Below, piece after piece: positions 36,098 to 45,667 of a DNA stretch of 64,000 nt. The stretch comes from Nitrospira sp. CR1.1 (GTDB lineage: Bacteria > Nitrospirota > Nitrospiria > Nitrospirales > Nitrospiraceae). Within the stretch, counting starts at the first letter, position 1, and each line of letters opens with the position of its first letter. The position numbers were made by a program, and so were the translations under genes. The stretch lies in contig WIAF01000001.1 in assembly GCA_014055465.1 (NCBI GenBank), forward strand, positions 806,001 through 870,000. The letters run 5' to 3'. The notes beneath the pieces were generated by a model. It worked only from the letters and a program-made list of their open reading frames with translations. It made no database searches and was not told where the DNA came from.

Positions 36098-36952
36098 ATG
36101 TTTGGAACGATGGGATTTTCCGAACTGATTATCATCCTGGTTATCGTCTTGATAATTTTTGGGGCCGGAAAGCTTCCGCAAATCGGGGAAGGGGTGGGCA
36201 AGGCCCTCAAAGGGTTTAAGAAAGAAGTGAATGACATTCCGCCTCCGGACGCCACTCCTGAGCAGAGCGATTCTTCAAGCGCCTCGTCCCTGGCTCAGGT
36301 TCAGCCGACAGCAGAAGCTGCCCAGGTGGTTCAACCAGCGCTTGCTGCTCAGGCCTCTACCGGTCTGAAAGCCACCGCTCCCTACACGCCTGGTCCGGAG
36401 TTAACACCGGGTACGACGGCGGCCTTAATGGCTGCGGCCGCGCCACAGGGGCCTCAAGCCGCCCAACCGCCTAGGCCACGGCTGGCCTCGGTATCGCCGA
36501 ATCAGGCTGCTCCCGGGTCGGCGGTGGCACAAAGTCATCAACCTCCGACGATGGAAGATCGTATGGCGGCTCCGGCCCCGGCGATGCGGGGCCAGTATCC
36601 CCCTCTTCCCGCTGCGGCCCAGAGCAAGCCGGTGGCCAAGCGTCCTTCTGCTATTGTGAATAAAGATGCTGTGGCCCGGGTACAGGCTGCACAAGCTGCC
36701 ATGCGAGCCAAGGCCGCGCAGCCTCAGCCGGCAGCCTTTTCTCCCCAGGACATGCAAGGGTTGGGTGAGGGGCTGGGAGATGCGGTGCGGACTTTCCGGC
36801 AGGCTGTCGCTGATGTGCGGAGTTCGGTCGATCCTCAAATGCGGACGATTCGGGCAGAAATGGATTCCGCCCAGAAAGAACTGGAACAGTCGATCGAAGC
36901 CGCCAAGCAAGCGCCTGTGCTGGACGAGGATGCTCCAGCGAAACCGCTCTAA
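36098..36952 (+). CDS. tatA: Twin-arginine translocase TatA/TatB-type subunit with very long tail
   Basis: A 284-residue protein with AGGAAGG upstream. The first 50 residues are a standard TatA/B module: GFSELIIILVIVLIIFGAGKLP with the polar Glu at position 9, the FGAGKLP hinge and the amphipathic helix EGVGKALKGFKKEV. TatA usually ends at 70-100 residues. Here about 230 more follow: a Pro/Ala/Gln-rich low-complexity tail, then a predicted charged helix at the C-terminus (TFRQAVADVRSSVDPQMRTIRAEMDSAQKELEQ). No tatC lies nearby. It should form or regulate the Tat pore in the inner membrane. Confidence 0.85.
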   Translation: MFGTMGFSELIIILVIVLIIFGAGKLPQIGEGVGKALKGFKKEVNDIPPPDATPEQSDSSSASSLAQVQPTAEAAQVVQPALAAQASTGLKATAPYTPGPELTPGTTAALMAAAAPQGPQAAQPPRPRLASVSPNQAAPGSAVAQSHQPPTMEDRMAAPAPAMRGQYPPLPAAAQSKPVAKRPSAIVNKDAVARVQAAQAAMRAKAAQPQPAAFSPQDMQGLGEGLGDAVRTFRQAVADVRSSVDPQMRTIRAEMDSAQKELEQSIEAAKQAPVLDEDAPAKPL

Positions 36953-37099
36953 CTGTGAAGGGCTTTGACTCAACCCGGGCGAGTCCTGGTTCAAAATTCT
37001 GTTTGTCCACAGTAGTTCAGCGGCATGGGTGTAGGAGAAGAGTCTGTCTGATTAGGTTCGTGCCGTGATTGTACACCGGTTCCGGGTTCGCTCCATTCC

Positions 37100-37942
37100 A
37101 TGCCGCAGGAACTCAGTATCCCGAATTCCACAATGAAGTCCGGTGCTTTCTCGCGTGCCGCGTTTCACCTCGCGCTGCTATTTCCGCTGATGCTCTCCTC
37201 GACACTGTCCGGTTGTTATGTCGATGTCCCGCCAGCATCTCCAGAGTCGGTTTCGATGAGACTCGGCGAATTACTCGCGGATCCGGACCCGGAGGTCCGA
37301 CGCACGGCGGCAGAAGCATTGGGGAAGATTGGCCATCAATCTGCAAGCTCGGGGCTTATTGCCGCATTGGCGGATCGAGATCATCGTGTTCGCGCGGCTG
37401 CGGCACTCGCCCTGGGTCGAGTGAGTGACGGAATGGGTGCGACGCCGCTCGTGGAGCATTTAGCGGATTCATCCGAGCCTGTTAGGTCGGCATCAGCCTT
37501 GGCTCTCGGCGAAATGACTTTATCGGGAGTTCATGAGGAGCAGATTCTCAAAGCGCTCCACAACCCGGACGTGTCTACCCGGATTGCCGCAAGTCGAGTC
37601 CTGCTGAGCTTAGATGCTGTTTCATTCTCAAGGGATCTCGTCTCAGCTTTGGAAGATTCGAATGCGCAGGTGCGGCAAGGGATCGCAGCGGCTCTGGGGG
37701 AAACGGCGGATGTGAGATCTCTCCCGAACTTGCTGAATCTCTTACAAAACGATGTTGACGTAGGTGTGCGCGCAGAGGCTGCGTTTCGGCTGGGGAAAGT
37801 TGGGGATATCGGTGTGCTGGGTGCGTTGTCAGCGGTTGCTGAGAAGGATACGAATCCGACAGTTCGACAATGGGCCCAATGGGCTACCCGGCAGATTACG
37901 ACAGCGCCCGACTCCGGTTCAGGGAATCAACGAGGTCAATGA
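37100..37942 (+). CDS. HEAT-repeat lipoprotein
   Basis: A 280-residue protein, or 269 from ATG 37133; neither start has a clear Shine-Dalgarno. A lipoprotein signal ends in LSSTLSGC. The mature part consists of HEAT/PBS-lyase-type repeats of about 31 residues (PDPEVRRTAAEALGKIG, RDHRVRAAAALALGRV, SSEPVRSASALALGEM, SNAQVRQGIAAALGE, VDVGVRAEAAFRLGKV). These solenoids usually mediate protein-protein binding. No catalytic motif is visible. It probably acts at the inner or outer membrane in the periplasm. Confidence 0.82.
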   Translation: MPQELSIPNSTMKSGAFSRAAFHLALLFPLMLSSTLSGCYVDVPPASPESVSMRLGELLADPDPEVRRTAAEALGKIGHQSASSGLIAALADRDHRVRAAAALALGRVSDGMGATPLVEHLADSSEPVRSASALALGEMTLSGVHEEQILKALHNPDVSTRIAASRVLLSLDAVSFSRDLVSALEDSNAQVRQGIAAALGETADVRSLPNLLNLLQNDVDVGVRAEAAFRLGKVGDIGVLGALSAVAEKDTNPTVRQWAQWATRQITTAPDSGSGNQRGQ

Positions 37943-38414
37943 GCCGCGTTTGAGCCTCCGGATCAATGTCGGTAAATTGGATACCCATCCCTGGAAAGAG
38001 CAAGTAGCGCTCGGGCCTTGACCGTGTCCAGGCGACTTTCGCACGTGTTTCAAATTTCTGGTTCGGCCGGTCTGGTAAGGCAAACTCAACGGTAAGTTCC
38101 GTGCCGGGCGCCAATGGCGAGCTACTCTCGATAAACAATCCCCCTCCGCCGATCCCGCCAGTCAGGCTGTCGAAACGCTTCCCATCGTCGGTGGTGCAAC
38201 GCACTTTGATCGCGAGGGGAGCTCGTGGGTGCGATCGACTATGGGCAAATTGGGCATCTTCATCAACGGAGAGCATGTGCTCGATGAGTGGTCCCCAGCC
38301 TAGGACATTCAGTGTTTGCCCCTTCTGGTCGAACACAGTCACCGTTTCCTGTTCGCAATCAATGCCGAGCGTTTTTCCCTGGTGTTCGCGCGTGACGGTG
38401 ACGGGAAATTTCAT
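37896..38414 (-). CDS. PilZ-like domain protein (paralogue A)
   Basis: A 172-residue protein with an N-terminal beta region (MKFPVTVTREHQGKTLGID) and a PilZ-like domain. SHPRAPLAIKVRC matches the RxxxR-type region, and LTGGIGGGGLFIESSSPLAPGTELTVEFALPD matches the D/NxSxxG-type region, although the latter is changed to GGIGGGG. PilZ domains bind c-di-GMP; the altered motif makes binding uncertain. It is closely related to the gene just upstream (38481-39005). Its 3' end overlaps the convergent HEAT lipoprotein by 47 bases. Confidence 0.8.
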   Translation of the reverse strand: MKFPVTVTREHQGKTLGIDCEQETVTVFDQKGQTLNVLGWGPLIEHMLSVDEDAQFAHSRSHPRAPLAIKVRCTTDDGKRFDSLTGGIGGGGLFIESSSPLAPGTELTVEFALPDRPNQKFETRAKVAWTRSRPERYLLFPGMGIQFTDIDPEAQTRLIDLVDSLNRSRALS

Positions 38415-38480
38415 GATGAGGGCTCAGAGAGTCTGTCGAGAATCAATCCGTCACGAATTGGGATCGTGGGTCGAGCGTGT

Positions 38481-39005
38481 TTAGTGGGACTCGCTTTGCG
38501 GGATGCCTTTCACAGAATGGACCAGGTTCAGGACGCGGTTTCGTGTCTCCGAGGCAATTTCAGTGAAACGCACTCCCATCCCGGGGCTAAATGTATACTG
38601 ATCTGCTTTTGGGCAGACCCAGGCGATCACTCCTTTGGCTGACATCCACTCGCTTGGATCTTCTGGCAGCGCAAATTCCATAGCAAGTTTTGTCCCGACG
38701 GCCAAGGGCGCAAGACTCTCGATAAAAAGTCCGCCGCCGCCAATTCCGCCTGCCCGACTCTCGAATTCCAGACCGTCGGGTGAGTGGTATTTGACGCGTA
38801 TAGCAAGCGAAATCCGTGGCTCGGACCGAGCTTCGCGGGACTGCTGTGGTTTTCTATAGGTCAGAATCTGGTCGATGAGAAAATCCCAGGCGAGGCTTCC
38901 CATTGGTTCGCCATTGATGCCAACCAAGGTGATCACCTCCTTGGAAGAATCAATTTCAAGCGTCTTGCCCTTGTGTCTCGTACTGGATACAACGGGAATT
39001 TTCAC
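38481..39005 (-). CDS. PilZ-like domain protein (paralogue B)
   Basis: A 174-residue protein reading from GTG 39005 (VKIPVVSSTRHKGKTLEID), chosen because paralogue A starts at the same point; the frame is open to 39284. SEPRISLAIRVKYH and RAGGIGGGGLFIESLAPLAVGTKLAMEFALPE align with the neighbour throughout. The pair arose by tandem duplication. Output partners such as cyclases are not nearby. Confidence 0.8.
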   Translation of the reverse strand: MKIPVVSSTRHKGKTLEIDSSKEVITLVGINGEPMGSLAWDFLIDQILTYRKPQQSREARSEPRISLAIRVKYHSPDGLEFESRAGGIGGGGLFIESLAPLAVGTKLAMEFALPEDPSEWMSAKGVIAWVCPKADQYTFSPGMGVRFTEIASETRNRVLNLVHSVKGIPQSESH

Positions 39006-39144
39006 GCGAGCCGCCCTTGAGCAATCCAGAATGTTCGGAAAAAGGCATCCAGTGCAAGTATAGCGTATCGATTGAACTTGTCGATAGAAACCTGTGATTC
39101 GGGGGCTGGATGGGGAACGGCTCACTGTTGTGCTGCGAAAGGCA

Positions 39145-39174
39145 TAAAAAAGAGGGGGCCGATGCCCCCTCTTT
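39145..39174 (-). terminator. Rho-independent terminator of the tig-clpP-clpX operon
   Basis: On the minus strand an 8-bp stem (GAGGGGGC/GCCCCCTC) with a 4-base loop is followed by six T residues, 43 bases after the clpX stop. Confidence 0.92.
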
Positions 39175-39216
39175 GACTCCCGGAAGTCATTTGAATAAAT
39201 CAGTAATTTGTATGGG

Positions 39217-40473
39217 TTAGGCGCTTTTGATCTCTTTGTCCTGTTCGAATATTCGAATCGGCGCATGTTTTCCGCTAATGGCATCTTCGGTGATCACGAC
39301 TTCCTTGATCTGTTTCTGAGAAGGGGCATCGTACATGACATCAAGCATGGCCTCTTCCAGAATGGCACGTAACCCTCGGGCACCGGTCTTTTGTGTAAAG
39401 GCTTTCCGAGCTACCGCACTCAAGGCGCCTTCGGTAAACCGTAGCTTCACTTTCTCGAAGGAGAGCAGTTTTTCATACTGTTTGGTGAGCGCGTTTCGGG
39501 GCTCTGTCAGGATGCGAATGAGCGCTTGCTCATCGAGTTCGTCAAGAGTGGCGACGACCGGCAACCGACCGATAAATTCAGGGATCAGCCCGTATTTCAG
39601 CAGGTCTTCCGGCTGGACATGCGGTAGCAGCTCACCCAATCGAATATCATTGCGACCCCGGACCTCGGCTCCGAATCCCATAGATTTCCGGTTCAGGCGT
39701 TGTTCAATAATATGTTCCAGGCCGACAAATGCACCGCCGCAGATGAAGAGGATATTGGACGTATTGACTTGAATAAATTCCTGATGCGGATGTTTGCGTC
39801 CGCCTTGGGGAGGCACGTTGGCGACTGTTCCTTCGATGAGCTTCAGCAGCGCCTGTTGGACCCCTTCGCCAGAAACGTCCCGCGTAATCGACGGGCTGTC
39901 ACTTTTCCTGCTGATCTTATCGATTTCGTCGATGTACACAATCCCGCGCTCTGCGCGTTCGACATCGTAGTCAGCAGCCTGGAGTAACTTGAGAATGATG
40001 TTTTCTACGTCTTCTCCAACATAACCCGCTTCGGTGAGTGTCGTCGCATCGGCCAGCGTGAAGGGAACGTCAAGAAATTTGGCTAAGGTTTGAGCCAGAA
40101 GGGTTTTCCCCGTACCGGTCGGGCCGACGACCAGAATGTTCCCTTTTTGGAGTTCGACGTCGTCGACGTCTTTGTCCTTGGCTGATATACGTTTGTAATG
40201 GTTATGTACGGCGACAGAAAGGATACGTTTAGCGCGATCCTGCCCGACTACATACTGATCGAGATGATGCTTAATCTCGGCCGGCTTCTTCAATTTGGAG
40301 GAGATTTCCTCCTTTGCTTCCTCCCAATCCTCGGCAATGATGTCATTGCAGAGGTTCACGCACTCGTCGCAGATGTAGACGGTCGGACCGGCGATGAGTT
40401 TGCGCACTTCGTCCCGGCTTTTCCCGCAGAACGAACAACGCAGGTGCCGATCAACCTTTTCCTGTTTAGCCAT
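39217..40473 (-). CDS. clpX: ATP-dependent Clp protease ATPase subunit ClpX
   Basis: A 418-residue AAA+ unfoldase. The N-terminal zinc domain has C13, C16, C35 and C38. [16 protein letters not shown] is the Walker [11 protein letters not shown] the Walker B, and [18 protein letters not shown] and [15 protein letters not shown] segments complete the family pattern. The IGF-type loop that docks on ClpP appears as KSMGFGAEV. It follows clpP by 26 bases and ends the operon. Confidence 0.98.
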   Translation of the reverse strand: MAKQEKVDRHLRCSFCGKSRDEVRKLIAGPTVYICDECVNLCNDIIAEDWEEAKEEISSKLKKPAEIKHHLDQYVVGQDRAKRILSVAVHNHYKRISAKDKDVDDVELQKGNILVVGPTGTGKTLLAQTLAKFLDVPFTLADATTLTEAGYVGEDVENIILKLLQAADYDVERAERGIVYIDEIDKISRKSDSPSITRDVSGEGVQQALLKLIEGTVANVPPQGGRKHPHQEFIQVNTSNILFICGGAFVGLEHIIEQRLNRKSMGFGAEVRGRNDIRLGELLPHVQPEDLLKYGLIPEFIGRLPVVATLDELDEQALIRILTEPRNALTKQYEKLLSFEKVKLRFTEGALSAVARKAFTQKTGARGLRAILEEAMLDVMYDAPSQKQIKEVVITEDAISGKHAPIRIFEQDKEIKSA

Positions 40474-40499
40474 GCTGCCTCCTGTAAACCAAAGGTCAA

Positions 40500-41135
40500 C
40501 TAGCTCTTGCCGCCATCCTTCCCTGAGTCCGTCGACCCTAAGGGTTTCAGGCTCTTCAGCGGGCGTGTGATGACTTCATCGATCAGTCCGTAGCGTTTAG
40601 CTTCCTCGCTGGACATAAAGTAGTCCCGCTCGGTGTCTTGAGAAATTTTATCCAGCGGTTGTCCGGTATGTTTGGCCATGATTTCATTCAGGCGTTCACG
40701 AATCTTCAGAATTTCCCGGGCATGAATGTCGATTTCGGTCGCCTGGCCCTGAAATCCTCCCATTGGTTGGTGGATCATTACGCGAGCATTGGGCAGTGCG
40801 TAGCGTTTGCCTTTTGTCCCTGCGGTCAACAGAAAGGCTCCCATGCTTGCTGCCTGCCCCAGGCAGATCGTATTAATGGATGGTTTGACATATTGCATGG
40901 TGTCATAGATGCCGAGTCCCGCCGTCACGCTTCCACCGGGGGAATTGATGTAAAGATTAATATCTTTCTCCGGATCCTCGGCTTCCAGGAACAGCAGCTG
41001 GGCGATAATCAGGTTCGCAAAGACGTCATCAATAGGCGCGCCAAGGAAGATGATGCGGTCTTTGAGAAGGCGTGAATAGATGTCGTAGGCGCGTTCGCCG
41101 CGGTTCGTTTGTTCAACAACAATCGGAACTAGCAT
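40500..41135 (-). CDS. clpP: ATP-dependent Clp protease proteolytic subunit ClpP
   Basis: A 211-residue serine protease that forms the double-heptameric chamber. The triad is S97 ([10 protein letters not shown]), H122 (VMIHQPMGG) and D171 (DTERDYFMS). Length is standard. It lies between tig (126 bases upstream) and clpX. Confidence 0.98.
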   Translation of the reverse strand: MLVPIVVEQTNRGERAYDIYSRLLKDRIIFLGAPIDDVFANLIIAQLLFLEAEDPEKDINLYINSPGGSVTAGLGIYDTMQYVKPSINTICLGQAASMGAFLLTAGTKGKRYALPNARVMIHQPMGGFQGQATEIDIHAREILKIRERLNEIMAKHTGQPLDKISQDTERDYFMSSEEAKRYGLIDEVITRPLKSLKPLGSTDSGKDGGKS

Positions 41136-41261
41136 TCGGCTGAATCCTTTCCGCTAGAGGACTAACAGGTGGAAACTCCTGAGTTTACCATACTCATCCC
41201 GCAGGGATTTGGCGATGACCGCCCGCCATTCAGTAGCCGAGAATCCAGGGGTTCTGACTGG

Positions 41262-42587
41262 TTAGCCCTGAATCATCGCGTGCTTGTAAACAAAATCCAA
41301 TGCTTTGTCAGCCAAGATTCTTGACCGAAGATCATTCAGCGTATCTTGACCACCAGCTTGAATCATTCGGGTGACTTCCTCGACTGAGATTTTGACTTCG
41401 GCCGCAAGCCGCCCAATTTCGTTGCTGAGGTCCTCATTCGTCACCGTGATGTTTTCTTTCGCCGCGAGCGCTTCCAGTATGAGCCCGACTTTTACGCGCC
41501 GTTCCGCTTCCGGGCGATATTCTTCCTGCAGCTGTTTGGCTTCGTCAGCTTGAGAGGGCACGGGTGAAGCCTCGGCGCCGTTACCGGCCTTTCGTTGACG
41601 GGACTGCAATTGTTGACGAACCATAGCGGAGAGTTCTCGTTCTACCAGCGTTCCGGGAAGATCAAAATGATGGGTTTCGGCCAGTCGCTTTAAGATCGTC
41701 TCCTTGTAGGAATCCTCAATCTCCTTCTTCAGGGCACGATCCATTTCAGCGTGGAGCTTCTCGCGGATTTCCTGCAGGGATTGATAGGGGCCACAATCCT
41801 TTGCAAATTCGTCGTCGAGCGCGGGAAGTTGTTTTCGTTTTATCGATTTGACCGTGCAGCGAAAGGTGACGGTTTTCCCAGCGACTCGTACATCGGGATG
41901 TGTGGCTGGATAGGCTTGGGGGATGGTGATCACGTCACCATCTTTCTTGCCAACGAGGTACGGTTCAATCTCGATTCCCAAGACAGAGGAGTGAGAACCC
42001 ATTTTATGAAGGTGCCCGGTCTTGGTTGTCCCATCAAGAGAAGTGCCGTCCAATGTGCCCTCGATGTCTACGACTGCAAAATCCCCCTCGGCCAAGGTTG
42101 TTCCGGTGGGGGCAGGATGTAACTGCGCCATCTGGTCACGAAGAACCTCAAGCGCCTTTTGTACCTGTTCGTCCGTGACCGTTCGCTGATCCTGTTTCAG
42201 GGAGATCGGGTTCGGAGCTTTGTAATCCCGAAGCTCAATCGTCGGTTTAATCTCAACGGTTGCCGTAAAGCTAAAGGGAGAGTCTTTCTTAACTTTGACC
42301 CGTTCCAACGGGGGGATTTCTACAAGAACAGGAACGATTCCCGCTTGACGGATGGCTCGATCGTAATAATCCGGCACCAGGCTGCGGATGACATCTTCTT
42401 CAATCGTTTTTGCATAGCGCTTCTCGAGCAACTGGAGCGGCGCTTTTCCCGGGCGGAAGCCGGGAATGCGAACTTGCCGATTTAATTCGGAATAAGCCTG
42501 CACAAAACGTAGGTTCACCTCGTCCGCAGGAACTTCGATTTTGAGTGCTCGCTTCATGGGGCCGAGTTCGGTCATTTCCATTTTCAT
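41262..42587 (-). CDS. tig: Trigger factor, ribosome-associated chaperone
   Basis: A 441-residue chaperone from ATG 42587; the frame extends 15 codons upstream, into the region of GGAGG. The N-terminal ribosome-docking loop is GFRPGKAP. The middle FKBP-type domain runs from GDFAVVDIEG to CTVKSIK and the helical C-terminal arms follow. It handles nascent chains at the exit tunnel. It starts 61 bases after a tRNA-Leu on the same strand and heads the tig-clpP-clpX operon. Confidence 0.95.
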   Translation of the reverse strand: MKMEMTELGPMKRALKIEVPADEVNLRFVQAYSELNRQVRIPGFRPGKAPLQLLEKRYAKTIEEDVIRSLVPDYYDRAIRQAGIVPVLVEIPPLERVKVKKDSPFSFTATVEIKPTIELRDYKAPNPISLKQDQRTVTDEQVQKALEVLRDQMAQLHPAPTGTTLAEGDFAVVDIEGTLDGTSLDGTTKTGHLHKMGSHSSVLGIEIEPYLVGKKDGDVITIPQAYPATHPDVRVAGKTVTFRCTVKSIKRKQLPALDDEFAKDCGPYQSLQEIREKLHAEMDRALKKEIEDSYKETILKRLAETHHFDLPGTLVERELSAMVRQQLQSRQRKAGNGAEASPVPSQADEAKQLQEEYRPEAERRVKVGLILEALAAKENITVTNEDLSNEIGRLAAEVKISVEEVTRMIQAGGQDTLNDLRSRILADKALDFVYKHAMIQG

Positions 42588-42648
42588 AAGTCTATTCACA
42601 TCCTCCGGGTCCGATAATGTGTGGTGCGTCACGCCAGGTTATAGAGGG

Positions 42649-42731
42649 TGGTGCGAGAGGGGGGACTTGAACCCCCACGGTTACCCACGAGATCCTAAGT
42701 CTCGCGCGTCTGCCAGTTCCGCCACTCTCGC
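42649..42731 (-). tRNA. tRNA-Leu (anticodon TAG)
   Basis: Class II tRNA with acceptor stem GCGAGAG/CTCTCGC, discriminator A and encoded CCA. The anticodon stem CGAGA/TCTCG encloses CTTAGGA, giving TAG (UAG in RNA). It reads into tig. Confidence 0.95.
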
Positions 42732-43055
42732 GCGACGCTGAGTACTAGGCTGCTCACTGATGATGCATAAGGAATGGGGCAGCACGTATAAAGCACGATG
42801 AATAATGACATTTTGTACCGTCGATCGTATCTGCCTGTCAACCCATACGCAGGTGGGGCCCATGTGTTGAGATGTCATCCTGATGGGAAATAGTCTTGGG
42901 GATAAATTGTCTGGTTGAAGTCTCTCGGTGCATTCCCCTTGATAACAGGTCTTCCATAGCATTGCTCTCCTGAAGGCGCGGTATAATGACCACGCAAGGA
43001 TGTTTTGGCACATCGTGACATGGGAGCCTTGTGCTGAAGGAAAGGAGGATACTGT
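42732..43055. other. Divergent intergenic region between tRNA-Leu and a HEAT-repeat gene
   Basis: About 320 relatively AT-rich bases. It carries the tRNA promoter on the minus strand (42812-42841) and, on the plus strand, a perfect TATAAT at 42982-42987 with no good -35 box, 69 bases before the HEAT gene. I see no gene. Confidence 0.65.
42812..42841 (-). promoter_or_regulatory. Sigma-70-type promoter for tRNA-Leu(TAG), possibly also tig
   Basis: On the minus strand TTGACA and TACAAA are 18 bases apart, about 80 bases upstream of the tRNA. Confidence 0.6.
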
Positions 43056-44141
43056 ATGAAGCGATGGTCTCAGACTGCTGCCGTGGGATGTTTGATTCTG
43101 TTGTTCGGCTTCCCTCTTTCGGCCGGGGCCTATCGAGACTACTTTAGCGACGCCCAAAAGCAGGAACTAGGAAAGATCGAAACGGTGTTGATTGAGGCGC
43201 TGGCCCTGACAGATAAAGGGGCGGGCAACGCCGGCGGAATTCTGGATGTTGTGACGCGACGCATGGGCGAGCTTGGTTATTCGGCCGTCTCGGATTCCCG
43301 CCTTCCTCATGATGTGGTCGTCCGGGTCAAGTGCGAGCAAAGGAAGACCTGGGAAGGCACGGCCTCCTCGGGCGGAGACAATGATCTGCCGGATGCACCC
43401 TCCCGCTTGTGGAAAGGTCCGGCTTGCCAGATTACGTACGCCTTGGGTGGCATGAAGATCAAATGGCAAAAGGAGGTTCGGACGGAATTTGAAGATGCCG
43501 TCGTGGCCGCCCAATCAGCTCAGGCATCAGACCCCGGGCTCTATGCGATGAATGCGCTCCATGAGGCACTAGAGAAGTACGAGTTCCCCCTTCTCCTGAC
43601 CGCAGAGTGGGGCCAGCCTGATCGTCTGCTCAAACTGATGGATGCTCCACAAACCAGCCAATTCAGGAAACTGAAGATTATTTCCCTGTTGGGAGAAATG
43701 ATCGCGGACGAGGCCCTGCCCCACCTTACCGAGGCATTGAAGGACAAGGATCTGGCCAAGCAAGCTGCGGTCGCCTTGGGCAACATGGGCAAGGAGGGCA
43801 TCCCTGTTCTTATCGATATTTTGAAGCATTCCAAGCAGCCTGACCTGCAGGCGGCCGCGGCCAAAGGTCTTGGCGATCTCGGCAATATTCATGCGGACTC
43901 GAGAGTCGTTCCCCCGTTGCTGGAGATGCTGGATGCCCCGGGGATCAACATTGTGGTGCAAACGGAAATTGCCTGGGCACTGGGGCGGGTGCCGGATCGG
44001 CGGTCGGTTGAACCGTTATTTGCACTCGATCGGAAGCTACAAAAGATCCGGAAGGATCCCCCTGATCCACAGATTAAGAAATTAAAGGAGGCGGTATTCT
44101 GGGCAATCAAGCAGGTTTATACTGAAGACCAGTACAGCTAA
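43056..44141 (+). CDS. Exported HEAT-repeat protein
   Basis: A 361-residue protein with AAAGGAGG before the ATG. A signal peptide (MKRWSQTAAVGCLILLFGF, cleavage near SAGA) precedes a roughly 130-residue domain of unknown type with two Cys. The C-terminal half is HEAT/PBS-lyase-like (KIISLLGEMIADEALPHLTEAL, AAVALGNMGKEGIPVLIDIL, AAAKGLGDLG, EIAWALGRVPDRRSVEPLF). It is probably a periplasmic binding scaffold. It is not closely similar to the HEAT lipoprotein at 37100. A hairpin terminator follows. Confidence 0.82.
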   Translation: MKRWSQTAAVGCLILLFGFPLSAGAYRDYFSDAQKQELGKIETVLIEALALTDKGAGNAGGILDVVTRRMGELGYSAVSDSRLPHDVVVRVKCEQRKTWEGTASSGGDNDLPDAPSRLWKGPACQITYALGGMKIKWQKEVRTEFEDAVVAAQSAQASDPGLYAMNALHEALEKYEFPLLLTAEWGQPDRLLKLMDAPQTSQFRKLKIISLLGEMIADEALPHLTEALKDKDLAKQAAVALGNMGKEGIPVLIDILKHSKQPDLQAAAAKGLGDLGNIHADSRVVPPLLEMLDAPGINIVVQTEIAWALGRVPDRRSVEPLFALDRKLQKIRKDPPDPQIKKLKEAVFWAIKQVYTEDQYS

Positions 44142-44210
44142 TGGTCAGTCGTTGGTCTCCGTTCCCACGCTGCAGAATACAGTGAGGCCTGTGGAGGCGG
44201 GATTTTTTTG

Positions 44211-44244
44211 CCACCATCCTCCTCAACGATGATGGTGGTTTTCC
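44211..44244 (+). terminator. Rho-independent terminator after the HEAT-repeat gene
   Basis: CCACCATC pairs with GATGGTGG and is followed by TTTTCCT on the plus strand, about 70 bases after the stop. Confidence 0.6.
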
Positions 44245-44405
44245 TATCTGCAGGTCGCAAGAGCAGCACATCATCGGCAACTTCGAGCTGTGAACATGCA
44301 GGCGACTCTGCTATGAGAGTCGAGACTGTGTCAGTGACGTGCGTACACAGGACGGACTGAATTATCACTGGATCATGCCTAGGACAACACAGAGGGATAG
44401 GAACC

Positions 44406-45647
44406 ATGAGCGGTCTCTCGCGACGACGATTCTTGCAACTTTCGGCTATGAGCGGCGGCGCCTTACTCTTCGGAGATCTCGCCGGACGCATGTTGGAAGT
44501 CCCTTTTGTGCGATCAGCGGCCTATGCGGCAGAGCCGATCAAAATCGGTATTCTGGATCCCCTCTCGAGCCCCTATAAGACGTCTTCCATCCATGATGTG
44601 CACGGGGCCAACGTCGCGGTAGATCTATTCAACAAGCGCGGCGGTGTATTGGGGCGGCCGGTGACGATACTGGAGGCTGACGATGCCTCCAACCCTGATG
44701 CAGCGCTCAAGGCGGCTACGAAATTCGTGCAGGACGATCGTGTAGATGTCCTGATGGGTACCTTTAATGCTGATTGTGCGCTGGTTGTTTCTGAGTTTGC
44801 GAAGAAGGAGAACAAGCTGTTCATGGTGACCGGGGCACATTTGCCTGAATTGACAGGGGCCGCGTGTAATTCACACACGTTCGTCTTTATGCCCAATGCC
44901 TCCATGTTGGCCCAGGCGGTTGTTCCGCAGCTGGTAAACGCATACGGCACTCGATGGTACATGATTACCACCAGCTCATTGGATGGGAAAGCCATGGCCC
45001 AGGCCATGGTTTCTGTCGGTCTCACGCATGGGGTGGAATTGGTGGGCGAGACGCTGATGCCCTTCGGTTCGACGGATTTTACTTCAGCAGTGACGGCAGC
45101 CAGGGACAAACATCCGACGCTGGTCGTGTTCAATCTCTATGGATGGGATCTGGTTCACGCCCTCAAAGCCTATACCAAACTGGAATTGGCCAAGGACAAA
45201 ATCGGTGTGGGCGGGATGATCGCCGGTGAACAGATCGGCCGTCCCCTCGGCTATGCCAGCAATGCAGGCATCTGGGGACTTATCTGGGACCCCAAAGTCA
45301 ATACGGATGGGTCAAAACGATTCATTCAAGGTGTGGTGGATAAGTACGGTCATACTCCCACGTCGCGCTGTTATCTTGGGTACGCTGCCATGACGCAGAT
45401 TCTGGATGCGATTCAACGAGCCGGGACAACCGAAGCGTCTGCGCTCATCAAAGTATTAGAAGGACATGAGTTTGATGGTCTGAAAGAGGGGCGATCGTAT
45501 TTCCGCGCCTCCGATCACCAGCATGTGCAGGATGTGCTGGTGGGAGAAGCCTACGGCAAGGAGCTGGGACTTGGGCACTACAAGATTCTGGCGACGATTG
45601 CCGGTGAGGCTGTTGCCACTACTCAGGCGGGTGTCTGCCAGTTGTAA
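44406..45647 (+). CDS. Tat-exported ABC-type solute-binding protein (Peripla_BP_6, urea/amide/BCAA-like)
   Basis: A 413-residue protein with a twin-arginine signal (SRRRFLQ at residues 5-11, cleavage near AAYAAEP). The mature part is a type I periplasmic binding fold: IKIGILDPLSSPYKTSSIHDVHGANVAVDLFNKRGGVLGRPV, then LMGTFNADCALVVSEFAKK and GSTDFTSAVTAARDKHPTLVV. It resembles UrtA, FmdD and LivJ-type proteins. No permease or ATPase lies nearby, so it is an orphan here and may serve a distant transporter or a sensor. Tat export implies folding in the cytoplasm before export. Confidence 0.85.
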   Translation: MSGLSRRRFLQLSAMSGGALLFGDLAGRMLEVPFVRSAAYAAEPIKIGILDPLSSPYKTSSIHDVHGANVAVDLFNKRGGVLGRPVTILEADDASNPDAALKAATKFVQDDRVDVLMGTFNADCALVVSEFAKKENKLFMVTGAHLPELTGAACNSHTFVFMPNASMLAQAVVPQLVNAYGTRWYMITTSSLDGKAMAQAMVSVGLTHGVELVGETLMPFGSTDFTSAVTAARDKHPTLVVFNLYGWDLVHALKAYTKLELAKDKIGVGGMIAGEQIGRPLGYASNAGIWGLIWDPKVNTDGSKRFIQGVVDKYGHTPTSRCYLGYAAMTQILDAIQRAGTTEASALIKVLEGHEFDGLKEGRSYFRASDHQHVQDVLVGEAYGKELGLGHYKILATIAGEAVATTQAGVCQL

Positions 45648-45667
45648 GCCGAGCGGCTAGGATGGGT

